Positions 34,879 through 47,481 of a stretch of 64,000 nt of DNA are shown one piece after another. The first letter of the stretch is position 1. Each line of letters starts with the position of its first letter. The notes under the pieces were generated by a model. The model was not told the origin of the DNA. It was given only the letters and a program-made list of their open reading frames with translations, and did not search any database. The DNA comes from Lolium rigidum (lineage: Eukaryota; Streptophyta; Magnoliopsida; Poales; Poaceae), in assembly GCF_022539505.1 (NCBI RefSeq), contig NC_061512.1, positions 256,076,510-256,140,509 on the forward strand. Reading direction: 5' to 3'. Made by a program: the position numbers and the translations under genes.

Positions 34879-36363
34879 TGATACGTCTCAAACGTATCTA
34901 TAATTTCTTATGTTCCATGCTACTTTTATGATGATACTTACATGTTTTATACACACTTTACATCGTTTTGATGCATTTTCCGGAACTAACCTATTGACGA
35001 GATGCCGAAGGACCAGCTTGCTCGTTTTCTGCTGTTTTTGGTTTCGTAAATCCTAGTAAGGAAATATTCTTGGAATCGGACGAAATCAACGCCCAGCATC
35101 TTAGAATTCCACGGAGCTTCCAGAACACCCGAGAGCCACCAGAGGGGAGCCCTGGGGGGCCCACACGTGTGGGCGCCGCGGCCAGGGGGTAGGGCATGCG
35201 CCCCTAGTGTGTGGTCCCACCAGGACTCCACCGACCTTGCCCTTCCGCCTACTTAAAGCCTCCGTCGCGAAAACCCTAGACGGAAAAGCCACGGTACGAG
35301 AAACCTTCCAGAGCCGCCGCCATCGCGAAGCCAAGATCTGGGGGACAGGAGTCTCTGTTCCGGCACGCCGCCGGGACGGGGAAGTGCCCCCGAAGGCATC
35401 TCCATCAACACCACCGCCATCTTCATCACCGCTGCCGTCTCCCATGAGGAGGGAGTAGTTCTCCATCGAGGCTAAGGGCCGTACCGGTAGCTATGTGGTT
35501 AATCTCTCTCCTATGTACTTCAATACAATGATCTCATGAGCTGCCTTACATGATTGAGATTCATATGAGTTTTGTATCACTATTCATCTATGTGTTACTC
35601 TAGTGATGTTATTAAAGTATTCTATTCCTCCTTCATGGTGTAACGGTGACAAGGTGTGCATCATGTAAGTACTTGGCGTAGGTTATGATTGTAATCTCTT
35701 GTAGATTATGAAGTTAATTATTACTATGATAGTATTGATGTGATCTATTCCTCCTTCATAATGTGATGGTGACAGTGTGCATGCTATGTTAGTACTTGGT
35801 GTAATTGCAATGATCTATCATGCACTCTAAGGTTATTTAAATATGAATATCGAATGTTGTGGAGCTTGTTAACTCCGGCATTGAGGTGCTCTTGTAGCCC
35901 TACACAATTAGTGGTGTTCATCATCCAACAAGAGAGTGTAGAGTGGTTTTATTATGTGATCAATATTGAGAGTGTCCACTAGTGAAAGTATGATCCCTAG
36001 GCCTTGTTTCCAAACACTGAAACTCCGTTTATTTATCGTTTCGTTGCATGTTTACTCGCTGCCATATTTTATTCAGATTGCTATTACCACTCATATACAT
36101 CCATACTACTTGTATTTCACTATCTCTTCGCCGAACTAGTGCACCTATACATCCGACAAGTGTATTAGGTGTGTTGGGGACACAAGAGACTTCTTGTATC
36201 GTGATTGCAGTGGTTGCTTGAGAGGGATATCTTTGTCCTCTTCCTCCCCGAGTTCGATAAACCTTGGGTGATCCACTTAAGGGAAACTTGCCGCTGTTCT
36301 ACAAACCTCTCGCTCTTGGAGGCCCAACACTGTCTACAAGAATAGAAGCACCCGTAGACATCA
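34879..36363 (+). repeat. 5' LTR of element B
   Basis: TGATACGTCTCAAACGTATC starts it and GTAGACATCA ends it (1485 bp). It is nearly identical to 42013-43495, with scattered substitutions, so the insertion is fairly young. Confidence 0.9.
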
Positions 36364-36677
36364 AGCACTTTTCTCGGCGCCGTTGCCGGGAGGAAAGGTA
36401 AAATACACTCATACTCCGGTCCCGTGTAACCGAGTACTTTTCTCGTTGCCATTGTGTGAGTGTTCGAAGCTATTTCCTTTAGATCCCGCAATTGTATCTT
36501 TTTGTTTCTTGTTAAACACTAGTAAGGCATAATGGAAAACATCTGTGAGCTTTTTATACTATTTCCTGAGTCAAGACATGAATGGTTTAATGCGAAAATT
36601 AAAATACCTATGGAATCTTATTTGCATGCTAGTGGCAATGATATTAGTATGAACGCTTTGAACACCATTGTTGCTAA

Positions 36678-37900
36678 CGGATGAAGCTCGGTGATCACAT
36701 GGGTACGTGAGCACGCGTTTATTGCACGACACGTGTCTAACATCGTTAGTTTGCCGTTTGTATCTGAGATGGAACGCAACGTGTGGTCTAAAAAGTAAAG
36801 CCAGACCTCCTTTATCCTTCTCAATCGAGAGCCCCGCTAATCCCCATCGACAGAACGACCTCGCTGGAAACAGCTCGAACAGCGCCGGAAGATCTAGAGT
36901 CAACGGGATGCCGGATGCGCAGCTTTGGCCGGATTCGGAAGCGATTCTTCGTCGCCGGCGCTGGTAAAATAGGGAGGCAGAGGCTGCCCCGACCGTCCAG
37001 CCGCCGCCCCGACCTGCCTTCTCTCCGCGATTCGAGCGGAACACCTGCCGAACTCCCTCGCGAATCCCACCATCCGGAGCACCTGCAGGTAGCAGATGAC
37101 CCGGAAGAGGACGCAGATCATGAAGAAGACGGCGGTGCGGTAGACCCAGGAGGCGACGTCGAGCGCGCAGGCGGCGGCGTTCCACCGGGGGAGCGGAACG
37201 GAGCGGCGTCCCGAGCACTCGGCAGGGCCTTGTACGCGGCGTCGGCGAGGGAGCAGGGCACGAGGAAGCATGCGAGGACGCGGAAGGAGCGGGCCAGCTG
37301 CGCGGTGTAGCCCGCACGCACCGCGTCGGAGTCATGGCGGAGGCGGTCGATGCAGAGCAGGCGGCGCAGGCCCACCCGGAGCAGCGAGGCGAGGGAGAGG
37401 TGCGCGAGCGCGGCCGCCAGCGTGAGCGAGGCCTGCACCTGCCCGTCGAAGGGCCGGTCCGGCGTGTCGGGAGGGAGCGCGAGGGTGACGGCCGCGGGCG
37501 CCGCCACGGCTAGGAGGAAGAAGGCCGCCCAGGAACCCGCGGAGCGGGGACCGGAGATGTGGTCGACGCACATCCAGCGGAGGCAGGCCCGGAAGCTGCG
37601 GAGCTCGTCCCGCGCGTGCGACGCGCATCGGGTGTACAGCGCCGCCGACGGATCCCGATGCGGCGGTGCGCCAAGGGGAGGTGGCCGGTTGGGGCCGCGT
37701 CTGACTTCTCGCCTGTGAGCTGCAACCAAAAAAGGGGAAAGCAGGGGCTAGGAGTGGGAGGTGATGCGGGGAAAGCAAGGGAAGCAGCCAAAAAGGGTTT
37801 CACGCCGTTGGTCGTCGTGAGGCAGCAATTAAATCTCAACGTTGATCCAACGGTGACTAGAGGGTGCGCACGTACCCCCCTGAACACCAAATCCACTCTC
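36678..37900. mobile_element. Pack-MULE-like element carrying a DUF3537 fragment
   Basis: TTGTTGCTAA is duplicated exactly at 36668-36677 and 37901-37910; element A carries the empty site. The right end read in reverse (GAGAGTGGATTTGGTGTTCA, then GGGGGGTACGTGCGCACCC) matches the left end of the insertion at 40649. The left end (CGGATGAAGCTCGGTG) matches the right end of that insertion. The 9-10 bp target, terminal repeats and captured GC-rich host sequence fit a Pack-MULE. No transposase is present. Confidence 0.8.
37030..37705 (-). pseudogene. Captured DUF3537 (PF12056-like) gene fragment
   Basis: The minus strand encodes a typical stretch of this plant membrane-protein family: HARDELRSFRACLRWMCVDH, a hydrophobic helix (AGSWAAFFLLAVAAPAAVTL), RRLLCIDRLRHDSDAVRAGY, TAQLARSFRVLACFLVPCSL, then after a frameshift near 37200 CALDVASWVYRTAVFFMICV and FRVICYLQVLRMVGFARE. 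Upstream, TTTTTTGGTTGCAG looks like a captured intron end with its acceptor. The family's function is not established. The GC content is far above that of the surrounding retrotransposon, as expected for a host exon. The donor gene lies outside this window. Confidence 0.75.
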
Positions 37901-40648
37901 TTGTTGCTAATGATATAGAAAGTTCTAAGCTTGGGGAAGCTGATTTTGATGAGCATGATATTTTTGGTCCCCCAAGCATTGAGGAGAAAATTTTCTTTGA
38001 TGATACTTTGCCTCCTATTTATGATGATTATAATGATAGTGGTCTTCTGGTGCCACCTACTATGGAGGATAAAGCTTGTTATGATTATACTATGCCTCCT
38101 ATATTTGATGATGATAATAATAATGATAGCTACTTTGTTGAATTTGCTCCCACTACAACTAATAAAATTGATTATGCTTATGTGGAGAGTAATAATTTTA
38201 TGCATGAGACTCATGATAAGAATGTTTCATTTGATAGTTATATTGTTGAGTTTGCTCATGATGCTACTGAAAGTTATTATGAGAGAGGAAAATATGGTTG
38301 TAGAAGCTTTCATGTTACTAAAACACCTCTCTATATGCTGAAATTTTTGAAGTTACACTTGTTTTATCTTTCTATGCTTGTTGCATTATGCTCCATGAAT
38401 TTGTTTATTTACAAGATTCCTATGCATAGGAAGCATGTTAGGCTTAAATTTGTTTTGAATTTGCTTTTTGATGTTCTCTTTTGCTTCAACTACTATTTTT
38501 TGCGAGTGCATCATTAAAACTGCTGAGCCCATCTTAATGGCTATAAAGAAAGCACTTCTTGGGAGATAACCCATGTCTTTATTTTACTACAGCAATTTTG
38601 TTTTATATTTGAGTCTTGGAAGTTGTTACTACTGTAGCAACCTCTCCTTATCTTTATTTTATTGCATTGTTGTGCCAAGTAAAGTCTTTGATAGTAAAGT
38701 CAATACTAGATTTGGATTGCTGCGCAGAAACAGATTTCTTGCTCGTCACGAATTTCAATATGCCTCTCCGTAGGTAACTCGAAAAATCTGCCAATTTACG
38801 TGCGTGATCCTCGGATATGTACGCAACTTTCATTCAATTTGGGCATTTTCATCTCGAGCAAGTCCGGTGCCTCTTAAAAATTCGTCTTTACGGATCGTTC
38901 TGCTTTTGATGATTCTGCCTTTTATTTCGCATTGCCTCTTTTGTCGTGTTGGATGGATTTCTTTGTTCCATTAACTTCCAAGTAGCTTTGGGCAATGTCC
39001 AGAAGTGTTAAGAATGATTGTGTCACCTATGAATATGTGAATTTTTTATTATGCACTAACCCTCTAATGAGTTTGTTTCGAGTTTGGTGTGGAGGAAGTT
39101 TTCAAGGGTCAAGAGAGGAGGATGATACAATATGATCAAGAAGAGTGAAAAGTCTAAGCTTGGGGATGCCCCCGTGGTTCATCCCTGCATATTTCAAGAA
39201 GACTCAAGCATCTAAGCTTGGGGATGCCCAAGGCATCCCCTTCTTCATCAACAACTTATCAGGTCATTTCTCTTGAAACTATATTTTTATTCAGTCACAT
39301 CTTATGTACTTTACTTGGAGCGTCTGTTTGTTTTTGTTTTTGTTTTTGTTTGAATAAAATATGATCCATCATGCTTGTGTGGGAGAGAGACACGCTCCGC
39401 TGTTGCATATGAACACATGTGTTCTTAGTTTTATTTTTAATGTTCATGGCGAAGGTTGAAACTGCTTCGTTCATTGTTATATGGTTGGAAACAGAAAATG
39501 ATGCATGTGGTAATTGGTATATGGTCTTGAATAATTTGATACTTGGCAATTGTTGTGCTCATATAGATCATGTTTAAGCTCTTGCATCATGTACTTTGCA
39601 CCTATTAATGAAGAACTACATAGAGCTTGTTAAAATTTGGTTTGCATGATTGGTCTCTAGAGTCTAGATATTTTCTGGTTAAGGTGTTTGAACAACAAGG
39701 AGACGATGTAAAGTCTTATAATGCTTACAATATGTTCTTATGTAAGTCTTGCTGCACCGTTTTATACTTGAGTTTGCTTCAAACAACCTTGCTAGCCTAG
39801 CCTTGTATTGAGAGGAATTCTTCTCGTGCATCCAAATCCTTGAGCCAAAGACTATGCCATTTGTGTCCACCATACCTACCTACCACATGGTATTTCTCTG
39901 CCATTCCAAAGTAAATTACTTCACGTGCTACCTTTAAACAATTCAAAACTTTATTATCTCTTATTTGTGTCAATGTTTTATAGCTCATGAGGAAGTATGT
40001 GGTGTTTTATCTTTCAATCTTGTTGGGCAGCTTTCACCTATGGACTAGTGGCTTCATCCACTTATCCAATAATTTTGCAAAAAGAGCTGGCGCGGGGTTC
40101 CCAGCCCCCAATTAATTAACTTTCATTAATTATTTTTCTTCACATGTTTTGCCCTGATTCATCAGTAAGCAACTTAATTTTGCAAATAGACACTCCTCCA
40201 TGGTATGTGAATGTTGGAAGGCACCCGAGGATTCGGTTAGCCATGGCTTGTGTAAGCAAAAGGTTGGGAGGAGTGTCATCAATAATGAAACTAAAATACA
40301 TGTGTAAACAAAAGAGAAGAGGGATGATCTACCTTGCCGGTAGAGATAACGTCCTTCATGGGAGCCGCTCTTGAAAGTCTGGTTGATGAGGTAGTTAGAG
40401 TGCCCACTACCATTCGTTGACAACAACAAACACCTCTCAAAACTTTACTTTTATGCTCTCTATATGATTTCAAAACTTAAAAAGCTCTAGCACATGATTT
40501 AATCCCTGCTTCCTCTCGCGAAGGGCCATTCTTTTACTTTATTGTTGAGTCAGTTTACCTATTCTTTCTATCCTAGAAGCAAACACTTGTATCAACTGTG
40601 TGCATTGATTCTTACATGTTTACCTATTGCACTTGTTATATTGCTTTA

Positions 40649-41656
40649 GAGAGTGGATTTGGTGTTCAGGGGGGTACGTACGCACCCCCTAGATACCGTT
40701 GGATTTGCTTTTAGATTCGCTCTCCGTGAGTAGATGCTAACGGAGATCAAACGGCCGTGAAATCCCCTTCCGTGAGTTATTAGCGATTAAAATAGATGCG
40801 GGTTTCTTCCGCAGAGGCACCCCTTCCGTGAGTTGCTATCCTGCCTCCTCGACCACGACCCCACCGCGCTTGTTCTCCAGCGCTTATCAGTGGTGACGGC
40901 CGGCTTCCTTGAGCTCGGCGCAACGCCGGGCACCATGGATCTGCGTAGAACGACGGGTCGGGAGGCTACTCATCGCGTCGTGTAGGAGCTTGGGCTGGCG
41001 TCCAAATCGACTCAACGGGGGACTAGGGGCAGCCATGGCGGTCCAGATCTTCTCTCCTCCCGGCCGGACTCGGGGGCGGCCGAGCTCCCGCAGATTCGAT
41101 TCTTCCCCCAACAGATCGACGGTGGGCGGGCTCCCGGAGTCGAAGAAGACGGCCGCCATGGCCTCCCCCTCGAGCGTCCGCCATGCCCCCCACATCGAGC
41201 GTTCGCTCGCCGGCAGCGCTCGACGGTGGGCAGGCTCCCGGAGTCGCAGTAGACGGCCACGCGTCGCCGTCCGTCCTCCACCGCTCGGGTGACCTCCACC
41301 GCTCGACGGATCTGGGGCAGCAGGGAAGATGGGGTTGGGGAGGAGACGAGGTCGGGATGCTTCCGTGCGCGTGCGGGATGGGGTTGGGGAAGATGGGGTT
41401 GGGGAGGAGCTAGCTGGGTGGCGGTGGAGGCGCTAGGCCAGCCGGCAGCAGTGCTCGGTCGATCTGCAGTGGATCTGGCGTGTTTTTTTTTTATGAGATG
41501 ATCTGGCGTGTGGTTGGGGAGGACAGAATGAGTGGGGGTGGAGGGGAAGAGCACACGCTGAGTTCCCATCTCGTGACGGACAAGTGAACGTCGTTAGCCA
41601 CGTGTATGTTTCTGGGGGCGTGCGCACCTACCCATCTGGGTACCAGGTTTCATCCG
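40649..41656. mobile_element. Second Pack-MULE-like element, same family
   Basis: TATTGCTTTA is duplicated at 40639-40648 and 41657-41666. Element A has the uninterrupted site (inverse strand, about 31215-31240). The left end is GAGAGTGGATTTGGTGTTCA followed by GGGGGGTACGTACGCACC; the right end read in reverse starts CGGATGAAACCTGGTACCC. The interior is GC-rich, presumably captured host DNA, with an internal partial duplication (CGACGGTGGGCGGGCTCCCG at about 41117 and CGACGGTGGGCAGGCTCCCG at 41221). I cannot name the source gene. Confidence 0.75.
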
Positions 41657-42012
41657 TATTGCTTTATGTTGACAACTATCCATGAGATATACATGTTACA
41701 AGTTGAAAGCAATTGCTGAAACTTAATCATCCTTTGTGTTGCTTCAATGCCTTTACTTTGAATTTATTGCTTTATGAGTAACTCTTATGCAAGTCTTATT
41801 GATGCTTGTCTTGAAAGTATTATTCATGAAAAGTCTTTGCTATATGATTCAGTTGTTTACTCATTGTCTTTACCATTGCTTTGAATCGCTGCATTCATCT
41901 CATATGATTTACAATAGTATTGATCAAGATTATGATAGCATGTCACTTCAGAAATTATCCTTGTTATCGTTTACCTACTCGAGGGCGAGTAGGAACTAAG
42001 CTTGGGGATGCT

Positions 42013-43495
42013 TGATACGTCTCAAACGTATCTATAATTTCTTATGTTCCATGCTACTTTTATGATGATACTTACATGTTTTATACACACTTTACATCGT
42101 TTTGATGCATTTTCCGGAACTAACCTATTAACGAGATGCCGAAGGGCCAGCTTGTCTGTTTTCGCTGTTTTTGGTTTCAGAAATCCTAGTAAGGAAATAT
42201 TCTCGGAATCGGACGAAATCAACGCCCAGCATCTTAGAATTCCACGGAGCTTCCAGAACACCCAAGAGCCACCAGAGGGGAGCCCTGGGGGGCCCACACG
42301 TGTGGGCGGCGCGGCCAGGGGGTAGGGCGCGCCCCCCTAGTGTGTGGTCCCACCAGGACTCCACCGACCTTGCCCTTCCGCCTACTTAAAGCCTCCGTCG
42401 TGAAAACCCTAGACGGAAAAGCCACGGTACGAGAAACCTTCCAGAGCCGCCGCCATCGCGAAGCCAAGATCTGGGGGACAGGAGTCTCTGCTCCGGCACG
42501 CCGCCGGGACGGGGAAGTGCCCCCGGAAGGCATCTCCATCGACACCACCGCCATCTTCATCACCGCTGCCGTCTCCCATGAGGAGGGAGTAGTTCTCCAT
42601 CGAGGCTAAGGGCTGTACCGGTAGCTATGTGGTTAATCTCTCTCCTATGTACTTCAATACAATGATCTCATGAGCTGCCTTACATGATTGAGATTCATAT
42701 GAGTTTTGTATCACTATTCATCTATGTGTTACTCTAGTGATGTTATTAAAGTATTCTATTCCTCCTTCATGGTGTAACGGTGACAGTGTGTGCATCATGT
42801 AAGTACTTGGCGTAGGTTATGATTGTAATCTCTTGTAGATTATGAAGTTAATTATTACTATGATAGTATTGATGTGATCTATTCCTCCTTCATAGTGTGA
42901 TGGTGACAGTGTGCATGCTATGTTAGTACTTGGTGTAATTGCAATGATCTATCATGCACTCTAAGGTTATTTAAATATGAATATCGAATGTTGTGGAGCT
43001 TGTTAACTCCGGCATTGAGGTGCTCTTGTAGCCCTACACAATTAGTGGTGTTCATCATCCAACAAGAGAGTGTAGAGTGGTTTTATTATGTGATCAATGT
43101 TGAGAGTGTCCACTAGTGAAAGTATGATCCCTAGGCCTTGTTTCCAAACACCGAAACTCCGTTTATTTATTGTTCGTTGCATGTTTACTCGCTGCCATAT
43201 TTTATTCAGATTGCTATTACCACTCATATACATCCATACTACTTGTATTTCACTATCTCTTCGCCGAACTAGTGCACCTATACATCCGATAAGTGTATTA
43301 GGTGTGTTGGGGACACAAGAGACTTCTTGTATCGTGATTGCAGGGGTTGCTTGAGAGGGATATCTTTGTCCTCTTCCTCCCCGAGTTCGATAAACCTTGG
43401 GTGATCCACTTAAGGGAAACTTGCTGCTGTTCTACAAACCTCTGCTCTTGGAGGCCCAACACTGTCTACAAGAATAGAAGCACCCGTAGACATCA
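42013..43495 (+). repeat. 3' LTR of element B
   Basis: It has the same ends as the 5' LTR (1483 bp) and is followed by the target duplication ATGAA. It lacks a roughly 370-base block present in the LTRs of A (about 43850-44220). Confidence 0.9.
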
Positions 43496-44891
43496 ATGAA
43501 CACCATTAATTGTGTAGGGCTACAAGAGCACCTCAATGCCGGAGTTAACAAGCTCCACAACATTCAATGTTCATATTTAAATAACCTTAGAGTGCATGAC
43601 AGACCAACGCAATTATACCGAGTACTAACATAGCATGCACACTGTCACCTTCAAGCTACGAAAGGGGGAATAGATCACATCAATACTATCATAGTAATAG
43701 TTAACTTCGTAATCTACAAGAGATCACAATCATAAACTACGCCAAGTACTACATGATGCACACACTCGTCACCATTACATCATGGAGGAGGAATAGACTA
43801 CTTTAATAACATCACTAGAGTAGCACATAGATTAATAGTGATATAAAGCACATTGCAATCATAAAAGAATATAAATAAGCACTTCACTATGCTATTCTGA
43901 ATTACTCTTTGGCAAGATAACGAACACTAATTCATCATGTAGGCAAACCTTAAAGATGTATTCCCAAGTACTAATAAACACCCCACGCTGTCACTGTGAG
44001 CATTCATAGGAGGTACTAACACGCCACAATTTCATAGAGACATCCAACTCAAATCATAACTCAGTGAATAAGTATTCTGTGAAATATAGCCTAAGAGACC
44101 CACACGGTGCACACACTGTCACCTTTACACACGTGGGACAATGAGTCTCCGGAGATCACATAAGTAAAATCCACTTGAATAGCATAACAACATCTATATT
44201 ACAAGCTCATCATATGGATCTCAATCATGTAAGGCAGCTCATGAGATCATTGTATTGAAGTACATGGGAGAGAGATTAACCACATAGCTACCGGTACAGC
44301 CCTTAGCCTCGATGGAGAACTACTCCCTCCTCATGGGAGACAAGCAGCGGTGATGAAGATGGCGGTGGTGTCGATGGAGATGCCTTCCGGGGGGACTTCC
44401 CCGTCCCGGCGGCGTGCCGAAACAGAGACTTCTGTCCCCCAGATCTTGGCTTCGCGATGGCGGCGGCTCTGGAAGGTTTCTCGTACAGTGGCTTTTCCGT
44501 ATCGAAGAATTAGGTCAGGGAGGCTTAAATAGGCGAAGAGGCGGAGTCGGAAGGGCTACGGGGCAGCCACACAACAGGGGGGGCCCTGGGCCGCGCCGGC
44601 CTCATGTGTGGGGCCCACCTGGCTCTCCTCTGGCCCCTCTCCGGTGTTCTGGAAGGTTCGTGGAATTATAAGATGCTGGGCGTTGATTTCGTCCGATTCC
44701 GAGAATATTTCCTTACTAAGATTTCTGAAACCAAAAACAGCAGAAAACAGGAACTGGCCCTTCGGCATCTCGTCAATAGGTTAGTTCCGGAAAATGCATA
44801 AATATGACATATAATGTGTATAAAACATGTGAGTATCATCATAAAAGTAGCATGAAACATAAGAAATTATAGATACGTTTGAGACGTATCA
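43496..44891 (-). mobile_element. Element A, outer part of its 5' LTR
   Basis: Homology to the LTR family resumes directly after element B's target duplication. Read on the minus strand it starts TGATACGTCTCAAACG at 44891. CTCCC at 44892-44896 is the target duplication, matching GGGAG at 56043-56047. Near 44490 this LTR shows the uninterrupted sequence AAGCCACTGTACGAGAAACC, the empty form of the site hit by the Tat element in the other LTR. Confidence 0.85.
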
Positions 44892-45382
44892 CTCCCCAGG
44901 TGACCTACGAGATCAATGGAAATGAATACAACAAGCCATATTATCTTGCTGATGGCATCTACCCTGACTGGGTCACACTGGTGAAGACAGTCCGTAATCC
45001 AAACTCTGAGAAGACGAGGAGGTTTGCCAAGATGCAAGAGGCTTGCAGGAAAGATGTGGAGTGTGGATTTGGTGTGCTCCAAGCTCGGTGGGCAATTGTC
45101 CGTCACCCGGCAAGAACATGGTCGCTGAAGACCATGCATGAGGTGATGACATGTTGCGTGATCATGCACAACATGATCGTTGAGAACGAGCGTCCTGATG
45201 GCCGCAATGAGAACCACTGAGAATTCAAATGTGAGCTGGTTGCGCCACTTCATGGAGCTTCATCTTGGGAGGACTATCTACATATGAATGTAGAAGTCAC
45301 TAACGAGAACATCTGCAAACAGCTGCAAACGGATCTGATTGAGTATCAGTGGACATTGGTTGGGCATGAAGATCATGCCTAG
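44892..45382 (+). pseudogene. PIF/Harbinger transposase, C-terminal part
   Basis: The frame opens at the LTR junction (PQVTYEINGNEYNKPYYLAD) and contains the catalytic Glu in KDVECGFGVLQARW (codon 45059-45061) and CCVIMHNMIVENER. A TGA at 45218-45220 interrupts it, but the same frame continues with FKCELVAPLHGASSWEDYLH to a TAG at 45380. The N-terminal part, with both catalytic Asp residues, is at 56043-56870 on the other strand. The break is exactly at the target site of element A. Confidence 0.85.
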
Positions 45383-46937
45383 AGAAATACTATCTTATTT
45401 TCATGCAGGCTTTTCAAAATTTGAATGTAATAGTTGGATTCTTTATTTTGTTGTTTGAAAACTTCATAATTGATGCAAACGCGGAAATGTGTCGTACCGC
45501 TGGAGCCACCCTCAGGCGCAAACGGACGCGCGGATAAAAACGGTCTGTCTAGCATCGGCCGCGCGACGCAAACGGGGTTAGCGGACACCGAAATGCGTCG
45601 CGCCGCTAGAGAGCTGCAAACGGAGCAGCTGCCTACGAAATCTGCCTTTCGAATAGGATGACACGTCTACGTCATGATTTCTTCTCGAACTGTCCACGTC
45701 TTGATTTGATTTGCACACCAAACTGAGGAACCTTGGAGACTGTTTGTGTATTGTGGACTATGACAGAGGGTCGACGCTCGCTGTTTGGCCGACAAGAGAC
45801 AGCCCCCGTCACCCGTGTATGTAGGTAGAGGGCGGAGCGGTCGATGGTGACGGCCGGCGCGCGGTGCTTTCTCGCGTCGCCGTCGGTGGCCCGGTGGCCG
45901 TGGAGTGGAGCGGGACGGATCGGTTCGCCGGAACCAGAAAACATGCTACGGGTGCTGGAAACTCTGAAAATCGGGAGCGACCAAATTCGCTTCTTGGTAG
46001 CGTACATGGATCTAGTTTCCGTATATTTCAAAGATCGAACCGCTTGTTTGATGGCACGCGTGTTTCGTTTGTACTCCGCTATCATCCTTGTAGTCTGAAG
46101 TTTTCGAGGGAGGCGATAGTACAGCAACGCATCGCTGTTTCAGCTCCATGCCGCTGCCGGCCTGCTCACCGATGACGGATAGATAGATCTGGCGCCAGTG
46201 GGCCAGCTACGGTGCTTGCTGTCTTTTTTTTTAAAGAACGAAGACCACAACGACCTGGAGCTTGCATTACTTCGGCCATGGGTAAACAGCTACACATCAG
46301 ACTTTACGGAAGTTGAAAATTACACAATATGGCCTTGCACTTTTACATGGAACACCCTACAAAAATAGCAACGGCTTGAAATGGGGAGGAGGGACAACGA
46401 GACTCTGTCTCGCTGAGCTGTGGAAAAAAAAGTAGAAAAATAACAATTCAATTGACATAAACGGAAATCTGTGGCGTGCAACCCGGTCGCACCGAACTTT
46501 CAGCAAAGACAAAAAGTTTTCTTGCCTTGACAATTCGGATGAGACAGCAGCAGAAGATGAAGGGGATTTGTCTGATCTGTTTCAGTGCTCTTTTTGCGGT
46601 GCCCAAATGTGCAGGCAAGGCAAGGGAGAAAAGATTAATTCCTGTCCAATTGGCATCAGTAGCGTAAAGCTGCACGCAGAAAGGAGATACGCATCAGAAT
46701 AATGGAGAGCGTATCGTCTCGCGCGCGCTGGCGGCCAGGATTTCCTCACCGTGATTACTGATTAGCCTAGCTCGTTCACCGTATACCTTGCTCGCGTTGC
46801 CTGGCTCCATGTACGCATCTTCTGGTGGTTGACCAACGGTTATATGCTATCGTTAGTTCGTTACAGCATCTCTAGCAATGGCATCGTTACAAGGTCTCTA
46901 GCAGATACCATAAAAATGGCAAGACCATATAATGCTC
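45383..46937. other. Harbinger subterminal region, then unassigned DNA
   Basis: Bases 45470-45620 contain GCAAACG and GCGTCGCGCCG-type blocks like those of the MITE at 7431-7851; GCGTCGCGCCGCTAGAGAGC may be the decayed end of the PIF element. From 45620 to 46937 no gene or element was recognised. Confidence 0.35.
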
Positions 46938-46940
46938 TTA

Positions 46941-47478
46941 GATAATCTCCAATCAGCTCCCATACAGCGTCAGGCAAAGGCGAGTTGTGTATGGGGAGCT
47001 CCGGCTCAAGATTTTTCTATGTGGGGCTGTTTTCCTAGCCGTGCTCCCCCTAAATCCCCCTCCCCTTCCTCCCCTCCTAAATTTTAAAAACGGTGTGAAT
47101 GTAGGAAGTAGATACATATGTATGGCGCAAACTCAACAATCACGGAGCAGTTCAGCTCATACATAGTAACATGAAATTAAAACAGGAAAAAGAACTAGTC
47201 AAGGCCGAGGCGGTTGTAGAAGACGATGTAGTCGCTGTCTTCATCGTAGCTCCCGTCCTTGGGCTCCACCTAGGAGCTGCAGCCTTGGCCGAGGTTGCCA
47301 CGGCGGTGCGGTGGAGAGTCCTCCACCTCGAAGACGATGCTGAGGGAATTTCAACCGCGGCTCCTTGCCACCTGCGATGTGCTCGGGGACATCGGCGAGC
47401 ATGCATTCGAGCACGCCCCATCAGATTCGGCGCGCCAAGGAGTTCTTGGTCGGGGGCGGCGGGCGATTGGAGATGCTC
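46941..47478. mobile_element. PIF/Harbinger-type MITE
   Basis: TTA flanks it at 46938-46940 and 47479-47481. The right end read in reverse is GAGCATCTCCAATCGCC; the left end GATAATCTCCAATCAGC is the same with changes. It is non-coding apart from short chance frames. Confidence 0.7.
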
Positions 47479-47481
47479 TTA

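Larger units (their letters stand above)
36532..38517 (+). pseudogene. Membrane-protein ORF of element B, interrupted by a Pack-MULE
   Basis: This is the counterpart of the intact ORF of element A. The frame starts at 36532 (MENICELFILFPESRHEWFN), is broken at 36677 by the insertion, and continues after 37910 to the stop at 38517 with the same two hydrophobic segments. If the insertion and one copy of its 10-bp target duplication are ignored, the two parts are in the same frame, so the ORF was intact when the Pack-MULE arrived. Confidence 0.7.
34879..43495 (+). mobile_element. Athila-like element B, complete but non-autonomous
   Basis: Two LTRs (34879-36363 and 42013-43495) bound the element, with ATGAA target duplications at 34874-34878 and 43496-43500. 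PBS TCGGCGCCGTTGCCGGGA is at 36374-36391, and the polypurine-like AAGCTTGGGGATGC lies directly before the 3' LTR. The only ORF encodes the putative membrane protein; no polymerase is present. The element sits inside the 5' LTR of its relative A, in opposite orientation. Two Pack-MULE-like insertions add 2.2 kb. Confidence 0.9.

Noticed and set aside
40909..41569. Host gene frames within the second Pack-MULE-like element
   Set aside because: The frames overlap on both strands with similar length and show no recognisable domain, so no product can be claimed.
30876..42012. A giant inverted repeat of about 3.5 kb arms
   Set aside because: It is explained by element B nested in its relative A in opposite orientation, confirmed by LTRs and the ATGAA target duplication.
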